Shown here: in pieces, positions 60,691-64,000 of the stretch | Position numbering within the stretch: the first letter of the stretch is position 1 | Layout: the number at the start of each line of letters is the position of its first letter | Assembly (NCBI GenBank): GCA_905221605.1 | Contig: CAJNDS010002763.1 | Location: 130,001 to 194,000, forward strand | Reading direction: 5' to 3' | DNA: 64,000 bases | From: Symbiodinium natans | Taxonomy: Eukaryota > Sar > Dinophyceae > Suessiales > Symbiodiniaceae | Made by a program: the position numbers and the translations under genes | Notes under the pieces: model-generated | Database searches by the model: none | What the model was told of the DNA's origin: nothing | The model's input: the letters and a program-made list of their open reading frames with translations, nothing else

Positions 60691-60749
60691 TAGTCGCGCA
60701 CGAGCCTCCATCCAAGAGAGCCTCGCGACTCAGAGCGGGATTGAAAAAG
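60691..60749 (+). CDS. Exon-like island, partial CDS
   Basis: GAGTCGCAG precedes, GTGCGG follows; the frame SRARASIQESLATQSGIEK is stop-free. The frame also stays open past the GT, so the right border is uncertain. Confidence 0.35.
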
Positions 60750-61231
60750 GTGCGGAAGGTCGTAGGTGCTTGGCCTTCAGGGGGAAGCTATCTACCCTAA
60801 ACCCTAAACCCTAAACCCTAAACCCTAAACCCCAAACCCTAAACCCTGAACCCTGACCTTAAGCCTTAAAGTTGTACATAGTAACGTGTTTAGAATAGGT
60901 ATGTAGGGAGACCCGGGCATGTTAGGTGCCCAGGACTTTGGACCTTGGAAGATCAGGGCTGTTAAGGTCAGGGGGGAGGTTTAGGGTTTAGGGGTTTAGG
61001 GGTTTAGGGGGTTTAGGGTTTAGGGGTTTAGGGTTTAGGGTTTGGGGTTTAGGGTTTAGGGTTTAGGGCCCCGTTGAAGGGTCTTTGGGGTCTTTGGGGG
61101 TGTGGAGGGGTAACAATGTCCATTCATATGGCGACCTTGCCCAAAACATGGGTATTCGCAGCACTCCTTGCCGACTGCCACAAAACGCTAAACCCTTAAC
61201 CCTAAACTCATCAAGAAAGTTGCCTCATTAG

Positions 61232-61335
61232 GACCCGGAGTAGGCCATTACGGGGCCGCTATTTCTTGTTTTGGGATTGAGGTTCCCTTAAACCAGAAAG
61301 GGCACCCATTTTTGTTTCTAAGTTACTCTTGGGTC
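61232..61335. mobile_element. MITE-like inverted-repeat element, family C
   Basis: GACCCGGAGTAGGCC at the left pairs with AGTTACTCTTGGGTC at the right; about 104 bp, related to 45645-45749. A right-end relic (GGTTACTCTTGGGCCC) lies near 52565. Confidence 0.5.
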
Positions 61336-61799
61336 ATGTTAAACCCTAGGCCCTAAACCCTACACCCTACACCCTACACCCCAAACCCTAAACCCTAAAC
61401 CCTAAACCCTAAACCCTAAACCCTAAACCCTAAGCCCTAAACCCTAAACCCTAAACCCTAACCCTAAACCCTAAACTCTTAAAGTGCAGAAGAGCGGAAC
61501 AAAGAGAGCCTCCAAAAGCCAAGCCCTAGCCCAAAGCCCTCGCCCAGGTTGGGCTTGGGCCTTCCTTATGCAAACCTGGGTTTAGGTTTAGGGTTTGGGG
61601 TTTAGGGTTTAGGGTGAGGGTTTAGGGTTTAGGGTTCAGGGTCCTTGGGAAAAATGAGGTCAGCGAAGTGCTATGTGCAGCCTGAGCTGCGTGCGGCAGA
61701 AAGCATGGACGCGCAAACGACCTGGGCTTAAGCTGTCGCATTCGATCCGCCACCCGGTCTGTGTGGGGGTTGTTCTAAATAAGGCCACCCTGAACCCTA

Positions 61800-62055
61800 C
61801 ATGGTGACTTTGAGACCTCTAAGAATCGTATCCTTATAAACAGGAGCTTTGAAGGAACGGTCAATTGGAACAATCCCCATGTGCGTGTGTCCCCAAAGCT
61901 TGCGATAGACAGACTTTGGGGCAATGTGCCAATCACTAGCTGCAAGTTGAGCCTATGCTCCTGGCTGAATTCAGCGCTGCAACAGATGATTGCAGCGCTT
62001 TCCCATTTTGGCTGGATGGGTCGTTGCAGGGACCAGAGAGCCAAAGGAGCCCCAA
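61800..62055 (-). CDS. Possible exon on minus strand, partial CDS
   Basis: Stop-free minus-strand frame including PKWESAAIICCSAEFSQEHR and GTLPQSLSIASFGDTRTWGL. The plus strand is also open over part of this (KLAIDRLWGNVPITSC), so strand is uncertain. Confidence 0.3.
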
Positions 62056-62181
62056 CCAATATCTAAGCCTATTGAAGCTCAGTGGTGGGTAATCAAGGTC
62101 TCAACAGCCCCCTCACATCCCCCTGTATACCTATATACCCTTTTAGAGATGCTATATAGGGTACCCAATTCCCTCATTCCC

Positions 62182-62312
62182 CACAAGGAGGGGCACCCTC
62201 CCAGTTTTAAGTAGAATTATAGGGACCCTAACTTTAAGAAGCATCCCAACGTAGGTCGTAAGTCCCTTAACGTAACACGATAGTTGCTGTCGTAAGGGGG
62301 CCCTTCATTGTA
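62182..62312. mobile_element. MITE-like inverted-repeat element, family A
   Basis: The left CACAAGGAGGGGCACCC pairs with the right GGGGGCCCTTCATTGTA; about 131 bp, close in size and interior (TTTAAGTAGA, AAGTCCCTTAAC) to 1293-1419. Confidence 0.55.
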
Positions 62313-62395
62313 CTAAGAGCCGCTAAGACAAAGATGGAGCTACTTGACTTATGGGTTCCCCTACTCCCCCCTCTATACTACCCCCTCCTAGGCTC

Positions 62396-62495
62396 CCCCT
62401 TTAGACAACCTCAACTAGGCATCCCTAAACAGCCTTACTTAACCCTTCCCCTTTAGACAACCTCAACTAGGCATCCCTAAACAGCCTTACTTAAC
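62396..62495. repeat. Short tandem duplication
   Basis: CCCTTTAGACAACCTCAACT...AGGCATCCCTAAACAGCCTTACTTAACCC occurs twice in succession, then merges into CCCTAAA repeats. Confidence 0.8.
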
Positions 62496-63626
62496 CCTAA
62501 ACCCTAAACCCTAAATATGCGGGGAACCTGGGGGGGGGGGGGGGGGGGGAGGTTGTATAGGGGGGAAGTAGGGGAACCCCTGCTTGACATGTTGCAACGC
62601 GGCTTGCGGGCTGAGGTTCGGTCCCGTCGCAAGCTGAAGACAACTCGGAAGTCCCCTTTAAACCCTAAACCCTAAACCCTAAACCCTAAACCCTTGATGA
62701 AACCTATTGGGGAGCACCTTGCTGCAGGATTCTGCTCAGATCCAGGACAGCTGGCCAGCATCAGAGAATACAATAGGGTTTAGATTTTAGGGTTTAGGGT
62801 TTAGCGTTTAGGGTTTATGGCTATAAGGTTTGGGGAGCGTTGCACTTCTCTGCTGCAGGCCTCGTTTAATTTTCCAGCCTGCCACAGGAATTTATTACAG
62901 TAGGTCTAGTTACTCTGGCACTTCTCTAAGAAGAAGACTACTGCCAGAGCTGTTAAAAAGACCCGTCAACGAAGGTTGTGGCTTGCAAGTATCTTGCAAG
63001 CAAGGAAGCGGCCCAGTCGCCCACGTGAAAAAGCTGGGTTTAGGGTTTAGGGTTTAGGGTTTAGGGTTTAGGGTTTAGGGTTTAGGGTTTAGGGTTTAGG
63101 GTTTAGGGTTTAGGGTTTAGGGTTTAGGGTTCTTTCCACCACCTCCGAGAGTTCGGAGGCATGGAACTTGATGATGCGCACGTGTCTTCAAATTTATCAT
63201 ACCTCATTCCTTTATCGTTGACCAAATCAAAGCTGGTTGTCTAAGACATCCAAAGCCCTGAGTCCTTGAATGATCCAAGCCCTAACCCCATGCCCTAAAC
63301 CCCATACCCTAAACCCTCAGGGAAGTTCGTACTTTTTTTGCATCGCTACGCTGCGGGCGGCCGGCCCAGAGCTTTAGGGGAGGCAGTCGAAGTTCAAGCA
63401 GGGTTAAGGGTTTGGGGTTTTGGGGTTTAGGCTTTAGGGTTTGGGGTTTAGGGTCTAGGGTTCAAGGTCAACTTACGATGAAATTCGGGCACAGTTTCCT
63501 CTGCTCTCCGTTCCTGAGCCTCCAAAAGCAGCCTCCAGCCCCCGCAGTCCCACTTTGAAAAGATCCTTCCGGCCATGCCAGCACATGACCTAAGGCCCCT
63601 CTCTGACAACACTGAGGATAAGTGTA

Positions 63627-63702
63627 AGTAAGTAAGTAAGTAAGTAGGTAAGTAAGTAAGTAAGTAAGTAAGTAAGCGTGTGTGTGTGTGTGTGTGTGTG
63701 TG
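63627..63702. repeat. (TAAG)n and (GT)n microsatellites
   Basis: About ten TAAG units (one TAGG variant) followed by a (GT)n run. Confidence 0.95.
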
Positions 63703-64000
63703 TTACAGGTAGGGTTTAGGGTTTAGGGTTTAGGGTTCAGGGTTCAGGGTTTAGGGTTTAGGGTTTAGGGTTTAGGGGCTAGAGGCTTAGGGGCTTCGGG
63801 GTTTCGAACCCAACGGCCTTTAAGCAGTCGGGTTGTCTCGAGGCCTGGCATTTGCTACCACGTCTTCTCCTCGCGGAGGCCCGCAGTGCCCTCTTATGCA
63901 CCTGGTCCTCGCGGTTGAGCGGTATAGGGTTTAGGGTTTCGGGTTTAGGGTTTAGGGTTTAGGGTTTAGGGTTTAGGGTTTAGGGTTTAGGGTTTAGGGA

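Larger units (their letters stand above)
40224..64000. repeat. Right flank: telomere-type heptamer mosaic
   Basis: CCCTAAA-type tracts lie near 40380-40441, 40542-40592, 41160-41315, 42949-43024, 46250-46375, 50040-50102, 50263-50307, 50410-50463, 50791-50877, 51336-51428, 51859-51976, 52668-52742, 52977-53040, 57978-58050, 59044-59099, 60551-60672, 60797-60850, 61378-61478 and 62659-62693. TTTAGGG-type tracts lie near 41417-41680, 43133-43240, 46472-46556, 46998-47085, 47590-47725, 53150-53200, 53790-53905, 58157-58225, 59226-59340, 60978-61070, 63037-63130, 63711-63775 and 63925-64000. Degenerate variants (CCCCAAA, CCCTGAA) fill 45900-46130 and 49625-49740. Spacers at 49193-49620, 57080-57470 and 59540-60150 show nothing I can assign. 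Confidence 0.9.

Noticed and set aside
63790-63835. tRNA-like B-box (GGTTTCGAACCC)
   Set aside because: One extra base relative to the B-box consensus, and no matching acceptor or anticodon stems nearby.
63925-64000. Chromosome end
   Set aside because: TTTAGGG at the window edge looks telomeric, but the same tracts occur throughout in both orientations, so there is no evidence of a terminus.

Overview
The window looks like nuclear DNA of a dinoflagellate or a close relative. Three things point there. (1) TTTAGGG/CCCTAAA heptamer tracts are scattered everywhere outside one large insert. (2) That insert is a very large Ty1/copia-type LTR retrotransposon, and its LTR carries a split sequence resembling the dinoflagellate spliced leader. 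(3) Short exon-like islands are separated by repeat-filled intron-like DNA. The assignment is an inference; no rRNA, tRNA or recognisable host marker gene was found.

Layout. 1-8855 and 40224-64000 are mosaics of telomere-type heptamer tracts in both orientations, short inverted-repeat elements of about 80-150 bp in several families, microsatellites, and islands of about 45-260 bp. Many islands are open, protein-like and bounded by AG on the left and GT on the right, on either strand. I read these as exons of intron-rich host genes whose introns are loaded with heptamer repeats. The right flank also holds an AT-rich block (41.7-42.9 kb), a tandemly duplicated 561-bp foldback unit (48.07-49.19 kb) and a 2.6-kb inverted-repeat element full of G/C-hairpin monomers (54.24-56.83 kb).

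8856-40223 is one LTR retrotransposon. It has two 290-bp LTRs (TG...CA) in which I saw no difference, and a 5-bp target duplication CGGGA. A 100-N gap at 22724-22823 splits it, and 11478-22723 repeats as 22824-34069 with about six mismatches. This is almost certainly an unmerged contig overlap, so the true element is about 20.0 kb. Collapsed, its coding DNA runs about 18.8 kb in this order: coiled coil, Gag-like region, two CCCH zinc fingers, aspartic protease, integrase, in-frame TAA, copia-type reverse transcriptase, (frame change) RNase H plus unknown domain, (frame change) methyltransferase-like domain plus unknown region, (frame change) Cys-rich protein, (frame change) CCHC zinc knuckle, (frame change) an RNA 2'-phosphotransferase (Tpt1/KptA)-like domain plus a C-terminal unknown domain.

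Most interesting points: the Tpt1/KptA-like and methyltransferase-like domains inside a retrotransposon; a dispersed 11-nt mini-hairpin (CGGN-NNN-N'CCG) with compensatory base changes throughout the element and its LTR; broken reading frames beside LTRs that look identical; and exon-like islands inside telomere-heptamer introns.
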